Shown here: one piece after another, positions 1-10,420 of the stretch
How positions within the stretch are numbered: the stretch's first letter is position 1
Layout: the number at the start of each line of letters is the position of its first letter
Assembly: GCA_013146195.2 (NCBI GenBank)
Contig: CM028381.1
Location: 58,534,744 to 58,598,743 of the forward strand
Reading direction: 5' to 3'
Length of the DNA stretch: 64,000 nt
Origin: Codonopsis lanceolata
Taxonomy: Eukaryota; Streptophyta; Magnoliopsida; Asterales; Campanulaceae
The notes under the pieces: generated by a model
What the model saw: the letters and a program-made list of their open reading frames with translations, nothing else
What the model was told of the DNA's origin: nothing
Database searches by the model: none
Made by a program: the position numbers and the translations under genes

Positions 1-1917
1 TGCCCACCGATCATTACCGGCATCATTGCTCGTGCCCTGATTCCTTTTGAAGCAGTCCAGCTTGCCCGCGTTGATCAGTTTTTGTATTTCTCGCTTCAAC
101 ACGTTGTATTCCTTTGTAGTGTGACCATTGTCGTGATGATAGTCACAATACTTGGTGTTGTCCCTGGTGTGAGCGAACTCAGGGCCTAGCGGGTAGGGCA
201 TTGGCAAAGCATCACCGACCTGGAACATGATTTCTTCCCGGGTGGTGTTCAGCGGGGTGAATTGGAACTCCCTGAATCTCTGACCTAGAGTGGAAGTGCG
301 TCTTCTGTCCCTACGCGAGCGGTTGTTGCTCTCCTGGCTCTAGTCAGCTGGCGTGGCTGAGCTGTCTTGAGACTTGTTCTTGCCCTTGGGCTTGTCACCC
401 TTGGTGTTCTAAGTCGAGCAGAACAGATGCGAGTTGGCTAACAGTTCTGCCTTTGACGCACCTGGGTTCATGGTCATTATAGTCTTTAGTGGGCATACCC
501 TCATGTTGTTGAGATAGCAGAACGTGATCTCTAGGTCACTGGTGGTCGTCACTTGGTCAAGCATCTCCTCGAATCTTTCGAGGTAGCTATTATAGGACTC
601 ATGGTCACCCTACTTGATCTTGCTGAAATCAAATTTGTTCTTGGGCGTAGGCCCAGCCGTGCCGAACACTTCCAAGAATTTCTTTCGAGTACTTCCCAAC
701 TACCGATAGATCCTCGGGGAACTTTTCCCAACCATGACTGCATTTTACCCAGGAAAGTGCCCTTGAAAGCTCGCATTTTTTCAGAGCCTCAATATCTTTG
801 ATCATCCGAATTTGTGTATCAAATGACCTGAGCCAGTCGTTTGCTCGCGTCTTCCCGAAGTATTTCTCAAACTGTGGGAAGGTAACCCCTTGCGTGGGTG
901 GCGCATTCTCGATCTCCGCGATGAATGGGCTGCCCTTCTAGCGGCTTGGTGGCTCCATAACTGGGCTTGGCCACTGCTAGATTGGCCATTTTGCTAGGCC
1001 ATGTCCTTCTTCATGACTTCTATTTTCTCGGCCAGACGTTTTTCTACGTTCACGGTGAGCCTAGAAAAGCGGGACGAGTCTTTCGAGTGGATATATTCTG
1101 ACCGCCGACTACGTGCTCTCCTGGAATGTTCAATAGTAGGTCAGATCATAAGAAGCTTCAACTTCTGGCTCAACTCGAGCTCTATGCCTTGGTCACTGCC
1201 CCTTTGCCTTTACGTATTCGTGGACTCTACGCCGACTATGCCCTTCACCCTGGGCATGATGCTCTTATCCACGGTGGTGTCGATGGGACGGATTTTAGTG
1301 GCTATTCCTACTCTCTGCTTGATCGTCTTCCCTTATTCTTGATTCACACGATTTGCGGGTACATGAATGATAGAGGGAATTCATCTACTCGGATCGGACA
1401 ATTGTTGGGAGGCCTGGCCACCACCAACAAGTGCGGGATTACTGTGAGCGGGCAGCACTAAATTTGCAACTGGGATCGGGGCATGGCCCAAGGCGAGGAG
1501 TTGTTGATTGAGTGCGTACATCTTACTATAGTAATCAGCTTGGACTTGTAGGGCAGCAGCCTATTGTTCAGGGGTCTACCCAGGCAAGCTCAGCTGGCTG
1601 CACTGACCATTCTCTCGCTGGCTGTTTAGCTGAATCCTGAGGTCTTGAGCACGATCCCACCGCTCGTTGATGACTTGTCAAGCATCTCGCTGACATGCTT
1701 GGTTTGGGCTGGCGTGTTGGGACAGTTGTTCCTCAACATATGGGACATCCTAGTTGTGAGCCGCATGCCAAACAGTCATCTTTTGATTTCTTGTTTGCAC
1801 TCCCTGTTGGGGCGCCTTCGGTGGCAGATCATGGGGTAGTGGGTTGTTTCCAACCAGTTGGCTTCCAGCTTAATGGTTTCTAGTGGTGGCGTGGTGCTTG
1901 CTACCTTTGTCAGCCAT
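1..1917 (-). pseudogene. gag polyprotein remnant of the Tat-type gypsy element
   Basis: Gag forms the particle that packages retrotransposon RNA. A start codon (MADKGSKHH) lies at 1917, just downstream of the LTR and primer site. A capsid-like stretch (LGKVPRGSIGSWEVL) is read around 690-760, then needs a change of frame to continue as the segment with NKFD-like residues and SYLERFEEMLDQV around 545-600. The nucleocapsid-like motif KYCDYHHDNGH is near 111-165. In-frame stops follow the start within about 16 codons and several frame changes are needed, so no full protein is made. The plus-strand open frames over 1001-1883 are shadows. Confidence 0.8.
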
Positions 1918-1981
1918 TGCACTGATATGGCTTGTCGGAAAGCTATCGAAAAAACAGATGAGAGAGCTTAGAAGCTTTGTT

Positions 1982-1998
1982 TCCTGACAACAGAACCA
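1982..1998 (-). other. primer-binding site (degenerate, tRNA-Asp-like)
   Basis: Three bases inside the LTR the minus strand reads TGGTTCTGTTGTCAGG. It resembles the complement of a plant tRNA-Asp 3' end, with mismatches that are mostly C-to-T or G-to-A changes, as expected from decay of methylated DNA. The tRNA assignment is tentative. Confidence 0.5.
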
Positions 1999-2001
1999 AA
2001 C

Positions 2002-2701
2002 TGATGTGGCCAAAAAGTAGTCTTGGGCCATCCGATTGATGTAGAGGATATCTGGACTTGATTTGTTTCATTGAACCTATTTAAAAGCATGAAATCACAT
2101 TAGTGGAAGTGCAAGGCTTGGCCTCACGAAACTACTCCGAATTGAGAGTAAGTATCATGTGAGAGTCAAAAGAGAATTTGACAGAGGTTCGAGGCTCAAG
2201 AAAGCGTGTGAACCTTGTATATGGTTTATGGTAGGGGTATTTATAGGCCCCTTGTGACGTAGAATCCTTGTGGGATTAGGTTTTCATAGTTACCTAGCCA
2301 ATTTAGGAGGAAATCCCTAAATTGTAGGTGTGACAGGCGGCTAGCCGCGTGAATATAGGAGAAAATATGGTAAATGTCCTGCTCGGATAAGGAAACCTAT
2401 AACCTATCTTGGAGGGCAAGTCTTTAAGTTTCCTTGCTCAATGTTTGCCCGGGAGAGTAAGACTCTGCCTGGCTTTACGATACTGGTCTGTTGAAGACAA
2501 TTGTAGGTCCCGGGCATGACCCCTGGTCGGGCAGGCAAGGCCCGTGCTCGACCAGGTTTAGATGGGAACTATAATGTTATCTGCTTGGTACCTCACTAGC
2601 TCTGCCCGCTAGGTCGGTAGGTTCCACGATAGTTGAGCTCGTGACTGGCACGTGATGGCGCTCGTGCTTTGCTCGTGACCGGGTTTGGGCCGAGCACATC
2701 A
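2002..2701 (-). repeat. 5' LTR of the Tat-type gypsy element
   Basis: The LTR begins TGATGTG and ends CACATCA, a perfect 7-bp inverted terminus with the canonical TG...CA ends. It directly abuts the internal primer site and gag on the minus strand. It is about 700 bp. Only one LTR lies in the window, so its partner cannot be compared. Confidence 0.8.
2237..2246 (-). promoter_or_regulatory. TATA box in the gypsy 5' LTR
   Basis: The minus strand reads CTATAAATAC in the middle of the LTR, the expected place for the element's own promoter. It points towards gag. Confidence 0.5.
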
Positions 2702-2706
2702 ACGAC

Positions 2707-5487
2707 TAATAAATGTTTGTTTATACGGGGTTGTGTAAGTGGATCCCTTTACCTCCATAATAATTTCAACAACATTCATCTTCAATTCCGGCGGTCGAGT
2801 AAGAGGAATGGACGGAGAAAGTGTGGAGTGGTGGGTCTACAAAACTACACTTTACACTTAAGCCCTCCTCTTTCTGCATTTCATACTCCTTCCACTCCTA
2901 AGAAACTCTCCAATTTGGCCGAACACATAGATTAAAAAAAGCATAATTAACTCCATTATAATATTATGATGGTGTGTTTTTTTTAAACATACTCATACGA
3001 GAGTAAGACTCGTCAACTAAAGTGACAATCAAATCAAGGATAAAATTGTGAAAATAGTTTTCTAAAATGAAACTTTAGAAATTAGGCTATTTTTTAAAAA
3101 ATGAATAAAAAGTAATATAAGACTATTTTTAAGAAAAAAGATGTGGGAATAGAAACTAGGGGCAAGTTGACTTGGCTTGATAAATGTATAGTTTACTTTT
3201 GAACTTTGCGTTATAAGGTAAATCGTAATCTATAAATATATAAAAGGAGAGGAGTATATTATGGAAAGTTTCCGTCAAAAGTAACTTACTAAATTTGGAA
3301 ATATCTATAATTTGAATATTTATCATATTTTTTTGGAAATTGAAATGAAAATCAATTAATGAAGATGACAATAACTCTTCAGATTCAAATGACTTTTCAA
3401 ATATCTTTAGTACATTTAATGTTCTTGACTGAGATTCAAAGTTGAAACATTTTTTATTGTTATTTTTTAGATTAATTTATAGCTCACAAGTATTAAAGTT
3501 AATTAATTTCAACTCGACATTCATTTGTTTGTGAATGAGCTCGTGTGACATTATCTTAACTTGTTGACTTATATCTATTTGGTTTAGTAAAATACCAAAA
3601 TTATTCAAATGTATAACACGAGATAGATAATTAAAAAAAATTGGTCAAAGTGGGAGATAAGACTAACATGTCACAATTTCAACTTTTTTTCCTTCACTAT
3701 ATCGATCAATTTAATTTATTTTCAAGATTTTCTTAGTATAAAGTATCAAAGTTAGTAATCTACCATAATTAGGTCGTCAAAAAAGTAAACTAGATTGCTA
3801 CCTTCTTATTACGGAGTATATAGTAAAAGGCTTTCATTAGTAGTTACATTATTATTAATTTTTTAAAATCAAGCTCCACTTGCGACTGTACGAGAGCAAC
3901 ACGTAGATGAGGAGATTGATTATGCTATTGTACAAATAAAATTAAGTATAAATATGTGACTCACAATTGAAAGTTTAAACTTAAAATGATAATAGTCATT
4001 TCTTAACGGGCTTAAATATCAAATTTATCATCCTATTTTGAGTTTTTATTCATTAACGTCATCTTTGCTATTTTTTTCAATAATATCATCATTACACTTT
4101 AGTCACTCCATCCTCTTCCGTCTTGGTTTTGGATGAAAAATGTTAACGGAAGTAAATTCTCGTTAGTAACTGAAAACAATTGAAAATCCAAAAATATCTT
4201 TATATAAATAATTTATTTGATACATATTTATATGTTTATTCAATATTTGTCATATTTCTTGCAGTTTTTGGAGATATGTTATTATGTAGTTTCCTTTAAA
4301 GTCGTATGCACGTGGGTTATAATTAAAGTCATATAAACGTGGCTAATAGACAAAATAATGTTGTCATAAAAAGAAAATAAATAAACAAGACAATTTTATT
4401 GAAGCGGACAAAAAGTAAAAGCATGACAATAATGTATTAAGAACTTGGACAATGAAAAAAGGTTTATATATTTTAAACCATTTTTATTCTAAAAAATTAT
4501 TGTTAGATTTTTAGATCTGAAAAATAAAATATATAAGTTATAGTATCTTCTTTTTTTTTTTACAAATACATAGACATTGCATGTATAAATTTATTTATTA
4601 GTAGAAATTTTCAGTTTTCTAATGATTTAAAAAATCTAAACAACGAAATGCTTCACATATTCATAATTGAATATTATATTCTCTAAATTTTCCTAAATAA
4701 AATTGTAAGGAATTTTTTTATAATAAATCCATATCCTGAATATATAGGTTTGTTATTTTTAGATATGAAACAAGTAGATAAAAAAACATCTCATAGTTGG
4801 TAAGATCTTGGAGAAAGAAAACTGGTTTATATATTTTAAACTATAATTTTTCTAAGTTAAAATATATAATTATTAAACTCTATTTTCAAAAAAGTTTTAA
4901 AATTTCTAAACATTGAGATAATTGAAATAAATATAATATTAATTTCTTAAAATAATAAGAAAATAAATTATAAAATCTAACAAATCATAAACATATAACT
5001 TTGTTATGTTTAGATCTGCAACATATAGGTTAAAAAACAACCACATTGACTGAAATTAGTGTCATTCAATAAATTTTGACTTCTAATAGTCATTTTCTTT
5101 TCCCAAGGCAAAAATCATTGGAAAACCATGTTTACAAAACAAAATTGAAGAACAGTTGAAGTATTGTTTGAATGGAAAGTCAAACATAATTTCTTAACGA
5201 ACTCTTTCCTTTTACTATGATATCTTAAAAGGCGTTAAAGAATTTGGGGAAATAGATTCTCAGTGTTTTTTTGGAACAAAATTTGAGACGAAGGGTCATC
5301 CAAAATGAAGCGTTAAACAAACAAATGAGAAAAATTGTTAGGGTTTTGTGTTTTAGACGACAAATGTAATAGGGTAGAATTTGTGTTTGGGTATTTATAT
5401 TTGGCTAATGTAAGTTTGAATGTACATGACCTATTTGCTTAGGGTTATTTAATTTGGGTCGGATTGAAATTTTTATTAGTTTTGAGT
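2707..5487. other. AT-rich intergenic DNA, no gene seen
   Basis: No convincing coding region or RNA gene on either strand. The short open frames here are AT-rich and lack recognisable motifs. Around 4445-5040 two degenerate stretches share phrases such as ggtttatatattttaaac and tttagatctg, suggesting an old local duplication. A stretch near 4040-4190 (with gttaacggaag) resembles the ends of Mutator-like elements but has no partner that I could find. Confidence 0.5.
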
Positions 5488-5699
5488 TGGGAAAATTGTA
5501 GACCGGTTCCCTCTACAATTTTTTTAACAGCTCCGCTCTTCTTCTTCTTTTTTCAACCAGGAAAAGTCATTTCTTGCATCGCAATGCATGAAAGTGCTTT
5601 ATTTTGTGCATTACGATGCACAAAATCTTGCATCGCAATGCATAAAATGACTTTTTCCGATTACAAAAAAAAAAAAGGAACGGGACCGAATTTCTCCCA
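5488..5699. mobile_element. foldback MITE-like element
   Basis: About 210 bp with similar inverted ends (left TGGGAAAATTG...GGTTCC; right, reversed, TGGGAGAAATTCGGTCCCG). Inside, 5560-5589 pairs with 5628-5658 (ggaaaagtcatt...gcaatgcat against its reverse). A third copy of the core (gtgcattacgatgcac) sits between the arms. It encodes nothing convincing. No target duplication could be fixed, so the superfamily is unassigned. Confidence 0.55.
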
Positions 5700-6117
5700 T
5701 CAAATTATTTCACCATTTTTTGTTGGCCCTTTTATTTGCATGTTTATAGATTTAGGCCACTATTCATTATCCAGTTGATAAGAAATATCTATTGCAATAT
5801 ATGAAAATTATATTCAATCAATACGAAGACGAAAAACTAAATTTAAAGAATAAGAGATTACTTCAATTAATAGCCAAATATCATTTGATCAAAATTAAAT
5901 AATTCATTTTCAACCACTTAAATTACATCATTTGATTTTAATTTTATTATAAAAATAAAGAAAAATAAAATACATGATGGTTGATTAACATTAATACACT
6001 AAAGTTTGGGCAACACGTTATTGAAAATACATTACCCATATTGCAGGGTTGTGCAGTGGAACAAGACTAATCATTACAAAGATTGATCATTACCTTGAGT
6101 AATGCAATGACACGAGA

Positions 6118-7290
6118 AATTGAAACCAAACTGTGAAACCATGTCTTAGAAGGTCGAGTTCTTTCAAATGACAATTCTGGTGGCATCATTTTGATTCCAG
6201 GAATGTCACTGACATCTTCTGATACTAGAATTTCATTCAAATTCCAAAGAGGATAGTTCGATGATGGTGTCTTAAACAATGTCTAGAAATAAGAGTCATG
6301 ATCAGTCATTGTCTAATGTAGAACTTCTTTTAAAAAAACATTCTTTTAGTCATGACCAATTGTATGTCGTTTTGTGTAGAGTTACTAATCCTAAACGTCT
6401 TTGAATTTTGTTATGAGATAGTGATAGTAGTAATAGTTGTACATGTTCAACGACAAATGTTGTTTATTAAGAAATATTCTAAAATTTATAATAATATTTT
6501 AAAATATATGTGATTTACTATCTTTAATTTTTTTTATTTTGTTCATATTAAAGTTCTTAATTTTTATATTATTCAACTTTATTTAAGTATATAATTTTCT
6601 ATCGTTATAGAAAATTAATGCAGATACAACATAATTATATATAAACGTTAAATTATATCAATTATTTATTAAATAATGACACAAGATCGTTGAAACCACA
6701 TTTTAGAATGTCGAGTTATTTCAAATTATGATGGTTAACTATGATATGAACATATGATAATAAACATATATATACTTCCAAAATACTATCATTTATGGAA
6801 AACCATATTTTAGAAAGTCAAGTTCTTTCAAAGGGCCATTTTGGTATTACTGTTTTGATTTCAAAAATGTCAGTGACACCATCTGATCATAGGATTCTAT
6901 TCAAATTCCAGAAAACACAGTTTCCACTAATGGTATCTTACACAATGTCTATAAATAAAAGTTATGGATAGTCATTGTCTAACGTAGGACTTCATTTGAA
7001 AAAAAATGTTTTTAGTCATGACCTGTTGTATCTCGCTCTACCTAGAGTTACTAATCCTAAGGATATTCGAACTTTGTTATGTGATAGTAATAGTTGTAAT
7101 AGTCATACATGTTTCAACAACAAATGTTGTATATAAATAAGTATTCTAAAATTTATAATAACCTTTTCAAATTTATTTGATTCTCTATCTTTAATTTTAC
7201 TGTTTATTAATTTTCGTTTATTTTAATCATATTAAAGTTTTTAATTATCTATTACTCAACTTTAATTTAGTATATAAATTTACACTCGTG
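6118..7290. repeat. two diverged ~500-bp direct repeats inside the Helitron
   Basis: Unit A (about 6118-6615) and unit B (about 6789-7290) match along their length. Shared phrases include agttctttcaaa, tcattgtctaa, gagttactaatcctaa and attctaaaatttataata. A third short partial copy lies at 6688-6728. Only unit B ends with the terminal hairpin. A 70-residue minus-strand frame in unit A (6067-6279) is broken in unit B and has no recognised family. Confidence 0.65.
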
Positions 7291-7323
7291 AACAAACCGT
7301 GCAATGCACGGGTGCTTCACTAG
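6118..7323 (+). mobile_element. Helitron, 3' part
   Basis: The right end has the signature of a Helitron 3' terminus: a short hairpin CCGTGCAATGCACGG (7297-7311), nine bases, then CTAG (7320-7323) followed by a host T. No Rep or helicase coding is visible, so this is non-autonomous. The 5' TC end was not found, and the start given here is only that of the repeated body. Confidence 0.65.
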
Positions 7324-7411
7324 TAAAGTAGTAACACTAGTGGTAAATCTGACAAATTTGTTTTTGTAAAACAAAAAGGGGAGAATTATTTGGACCCTTA
7401 AATAATTCAAA

Positions 7412-8099
7412 TATACCCTTCCCCCCCTCCCCAAAAAAAAAAAAAAACCCAAACTTCCTATTTTATCTCATCCATCCAGACACACCCACCTCCATCACCA
7501 CCTACACTCTCCCTCCCACCCACCGCGTCTTCTAACTATACCCCCCATCCATCTTCAGTCTGTCTAGTGAGCCCCAACTTCATCCACAATCCTGACTCTT
7601 CCTTTTTTTTTTCTTATTCAACTCAAAGGTTGTTTGACCATGATCGACTGAAAAACCTTATGGGTCAAACAATACAAGGTTGTTCGATTGATTATGGCCG
7701 AACAACCCTTGAATTAATAAAATAATGAGGAGGAGACTGAGAAGAAGGGAGGTAAGGGCGATTGGAGATGGGTCGGTGTTTAATTTTGTGTGTGTGTGAT
7801 AGGGGAGAAAGAGAGGTAGTATTAGTAGTGCCGAAAACAAAAACAGAAAAGGAAAAAATAATAGTTGTGTTAGCTAGGGGAGGGGGAGGAAGGGAGAAAA
7901 GAAAAAATGATAAAGAGAGAGAATGAAATAGGAAGGGGGATTTGTTGAGGTCAACCAAAAAGAAAAAAAAAGGAGAGACGTAGTGGGAGGGGGAAGAAGA
8001 CGCAGTGGGACTGTGGAAAGGAGGGAGGGAAGAGGCGAGGATGAAGGGGTCTTTGGATGGAGAGGCTAAAATAGAAAGTTAAGTTTTTTTTTGGGTATA
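7412..8099. repeat. long imperfect inverted repeat with purine/pyrimidine-rich arms
   Basis: The left arm (7412-7532: tataccc, poly-A, cttcctattttat, catccatcc, ctccctccc, gcgtcttc) is mirrored by the right arm (7996-8099) read on the minus strand in the same order. This suggests a non-autonomous inverted-repeat element. Its true ends and any target duplication are unresolved. The minus-strand open frames at 7658-7958 are low-complexity and I do not treat them as genes. Confidence 0.5.
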
Positions 8100-8488
8100 G
8101 TTAGATGATTCGGGGGTTGAAATAGCGCTCCCCAAAATAAATTAGGCACCATGTTAAAACAAAAAGGGAGAAATTCGGGATGGTCCTCTTTGGACAATTT
8201 TCAACCACTTTACATCACTATATTTTTTCGTAACCGGAAAAAAACACGTTATGCATCATGAAACGCAAATCATGTATCACGATTAAAGCAGTCAAAATGG
8301 GCTTGCGGGACCGCGAGCCGGGGCGAGAAAGCCCGTGGCCATGACAGTTCTAAAAAGTCTTGGCCCAGCCCAATCTGCATAGGACCACGAGCAAAACGGC
8401 AAGCCCGCAAAAAATGAATTTATTTAATATTTTTTTATTTATTATCAATTATTTGAATTAAGGATAGATTTTGATTTTGGACAAATAA

Positions 8489-8722
8489 ACCATTAAATTC
8501 AAAATACTTCAAATACTAAATAACAAAATTACATATCCATTAAATTCAAAATACTTAAAAAACTAAATAACAAAATTTCAAAATTACATATCCATTAAAT
8601 TCAAAATACTAAATAACAAAATTACATATCCATTAAATTCAAAATACATAAAATACTTAATAACAAAATTAAATTACATATCCATTAAATTCAAAATACT
8701 TCAAATACTAAATATAAATAGT
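8489..8722. repeat. short AT-rich tandem repeat, about 5 copies
   Basis: Five copies of a 38-54-bp unit, each with ccattaaattcaaaata and aataacaaaatt, begin near 8490, 8537, 8591, 8629 and 8681. It lies within the hAT remnant. Confidence 0.8.
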
Positions 8723-8959
8723 AAGTTTCAAATTTCATCCACCAAATCACCAATTAAGAAATCACCATGTCATCATCAAAATCATCTACATTGACATTGT
8801 CTCTTCCTCCATCAATAATTTCTACCACATTGAATGCGAATGCTTCAGATGGAGACATTTGGAGTTTGGACATTTGCATCTTCATCATCACCTTTACCTA
8901 TATAAAATATTTATATCAAAGTAAAACATAACTAGATAATGAATATGATTTAAGAAATT

Positions 8960-9185
8960 GGTAAACAAACATACCATAATCAACGTAACCATGCAACCAA
9001 TTACGAAGACAAATTTGAGCTTGATCCATTTTTTGATGGGGTAGAACTTCTAAATTTGGTGAGCACACGACAACCTATAGAAAAAGCTTATTCTGAGGCA
9101 ACGGTAGTTATCAGGATGGCCAAAATATCACATGTCATTGATGCAAGGATTGGGTACCGATGCCTATGATCCCTCCAATAATTCA
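8960..9185 (-). pseudogene. hAT transposase C-terminal dimerisation domain, fragment
   Basis: Read on the minus strand, the segment gives YYWRDHRHRYPILASMT, then CDILAILITTVASE and AFSIGCRVL, followed by FRSSTPSK. This is the conserved C-terminal block of Ac-like hAT transposases (W...RYP.L...A.DIL...STVASE.AFS..GR). Stops interrupt it, including one right after the VASE motif. The BED finger and catalytic core are missing. It cannot make a working transposase. Confidence 0.7.
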
Positions 9186-9353
9186 AAGACATCAAAATCA
9201 TCATAAAATGCAAATAGCAAGATAAGTGTAGGAAAATTAAGAAAAATAAAAAGTGAACCAGAACATATTTTCTTTGATATCATTTATTCATTTTCATAAA
9301 AACCACTACTCTATTAGAGATAAAAATTCAGAATAGCTACGGAGGGAGCAACT

Positions 9354-10405
9354 TGTTAGAAAATAGTACATGAAAATCAATATAGAATTACAAGAAATAA
9401 AACAAAAAATTGTTACTCTGTTAGAAAGTCATTTTTAGTCTACTGGTAAAGAAGGCTTGTGAAAACTCTACTCGTAGACTAAGACTTGGAGGTCTGCTGG
9501 TAGACTAAGCCTTCGAAGTCTGTTGGTGGACTAAAGTCTACTGGTATAGAACGAAATCTGCTGGTCCGAGGCCTATGTTGCACACAGTTTCCTTAAAACA
9601 GATTTTCCCCTTCCGTACGTGCTTGGAAGCTTACTGGATGTCTGTCTCCCAGGATACAATAGAGACACCGGTGAGACCTTTAACACTAAGGTTTTCGGCG
9701 AACTAAGATTGTGTCTGACTCTATCATCAATATTGAAAGAGGAGGCCAAGGAATTTCACTCAACAAAAATTACAGAATGTAGAGGAGAAATGGAGATTGT
9801 CCTAAAACTTTGTTTCTCAATTGTGGAGATCATCTCCATTTATAGGAGAAAAACGAGACTGATTAAAGACCACATTGATGATGAAATAAATCAATCATCA
9901 ATAGGCGAATAATATCTCTTCATTAAAGTTGATAATAACAGCACATAAAGTCTGTTATAAATGTTGGAGTTACAAAAACAAATGAATAATTAATAAAATG
10001 TGGGTTGGTCTGACATTCATGTCCGCGGGACGCGCTCGTACATGAGTACGGTACCCTAAAGGCTAAACTGGACCATGATTTACACCCTCCTATGCAGGTG
10101 TGCGCGAGAGAGAGAGTCTCTATTCTATACAAGCTTACCCTTACTACATAAGGAACTTATATATAAACCACTCAAGCTTTTGTTAATTTCTCAATGTGGG
10201 ATAAACTCACTTCCAACAACCACACTTTAATCAATCATAACTTATTCATCCAAACACCAAATTGGACAAATAAATATATAATTTTGATGTTCTCACAGAG
10301 TATAACACAATTCCACAATTAACTTGTCTTTACACAAATGAATCATAAAGAAATTCATGCCACAAGATTGCATAATTTCATTCTTAAAACACAATTTTTC
10401 CAACA
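9354..10405 (-). repeat. 3' LTR of the copia element, complete
   Basis: On the plus strand it runs from TGTTAGAAAAT to ATTTTTCCAACA, near-perfect inverted ends with TG...CA. It is 1,052 bp. Compared with the other LTR it holds about 80 extra bases around 9560-9640. Short internal repeats of the type agtctgctggtagactaag lie near its left end. Confidence 0.85.
10157..10167 (-). promoter_or_regulatory. TATA box in the copia 3' LTR
   Basis: The minus strand reads TTTATATATAA. The same position in the 5' LTR, where it would drive the element, lies beyond the truncation at 16538 and is absent. Confidence 0.45.
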
Positions 10406-10420
10406 ATCCCCCACAAGAAG
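10406..10420 (-). other. polypurine tract of the copia element
   Basis: Immediately inside the 3' LTR the minus strand reads CTTCTTGTGGGGGAT, the purine-rich primer used for second-strand synthesis. This fixes the LTR boundary and the orientation. Confidence 0.7.

Larger units (their letters stand above)
1..2701 (-). mobile_element. Ty3/gypsy (Tat-type) retrotransposon, 5' part
   Basis: The minus strand reads, from right to left, a 700-bp LTR, a primer-binding-like site and a broken gag that runs off the left edge of the window. The gag carries the nucleocapsid-like motif KYCDYHHDNGHTTK, typical of Tat-type plant gypsy elements. Protease, reverse transcriptase and integrase would lie outside the window. 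The five bases after the LTR (acgac, 2702-2706) would be one copy of the target duplication; its partner is out of view. Frameshifts and stops mark the element as dead. Confidence 0.85.
8289..9260 (-). mobile_element. remnant of a hAT DNA transposon
   Basis: The left end (cagtcaaaatgggcttgcgg) has the GC-rich, GGGC/GCCC-containing subterminal sequence common in plant hAT elements. The right part encodes a fragment of the transposase dimerisation domain. The opposite terminus is not recognisable and may have been lost before the copia element landed next to it. Confidence 0.5.

Noticed and set aside
7658..7958. Minus-strand frames of 60-88 codons
   Set aside because: Low-complexity S/L/P-rich translations of a purine-rich arm of an inverted repeat.
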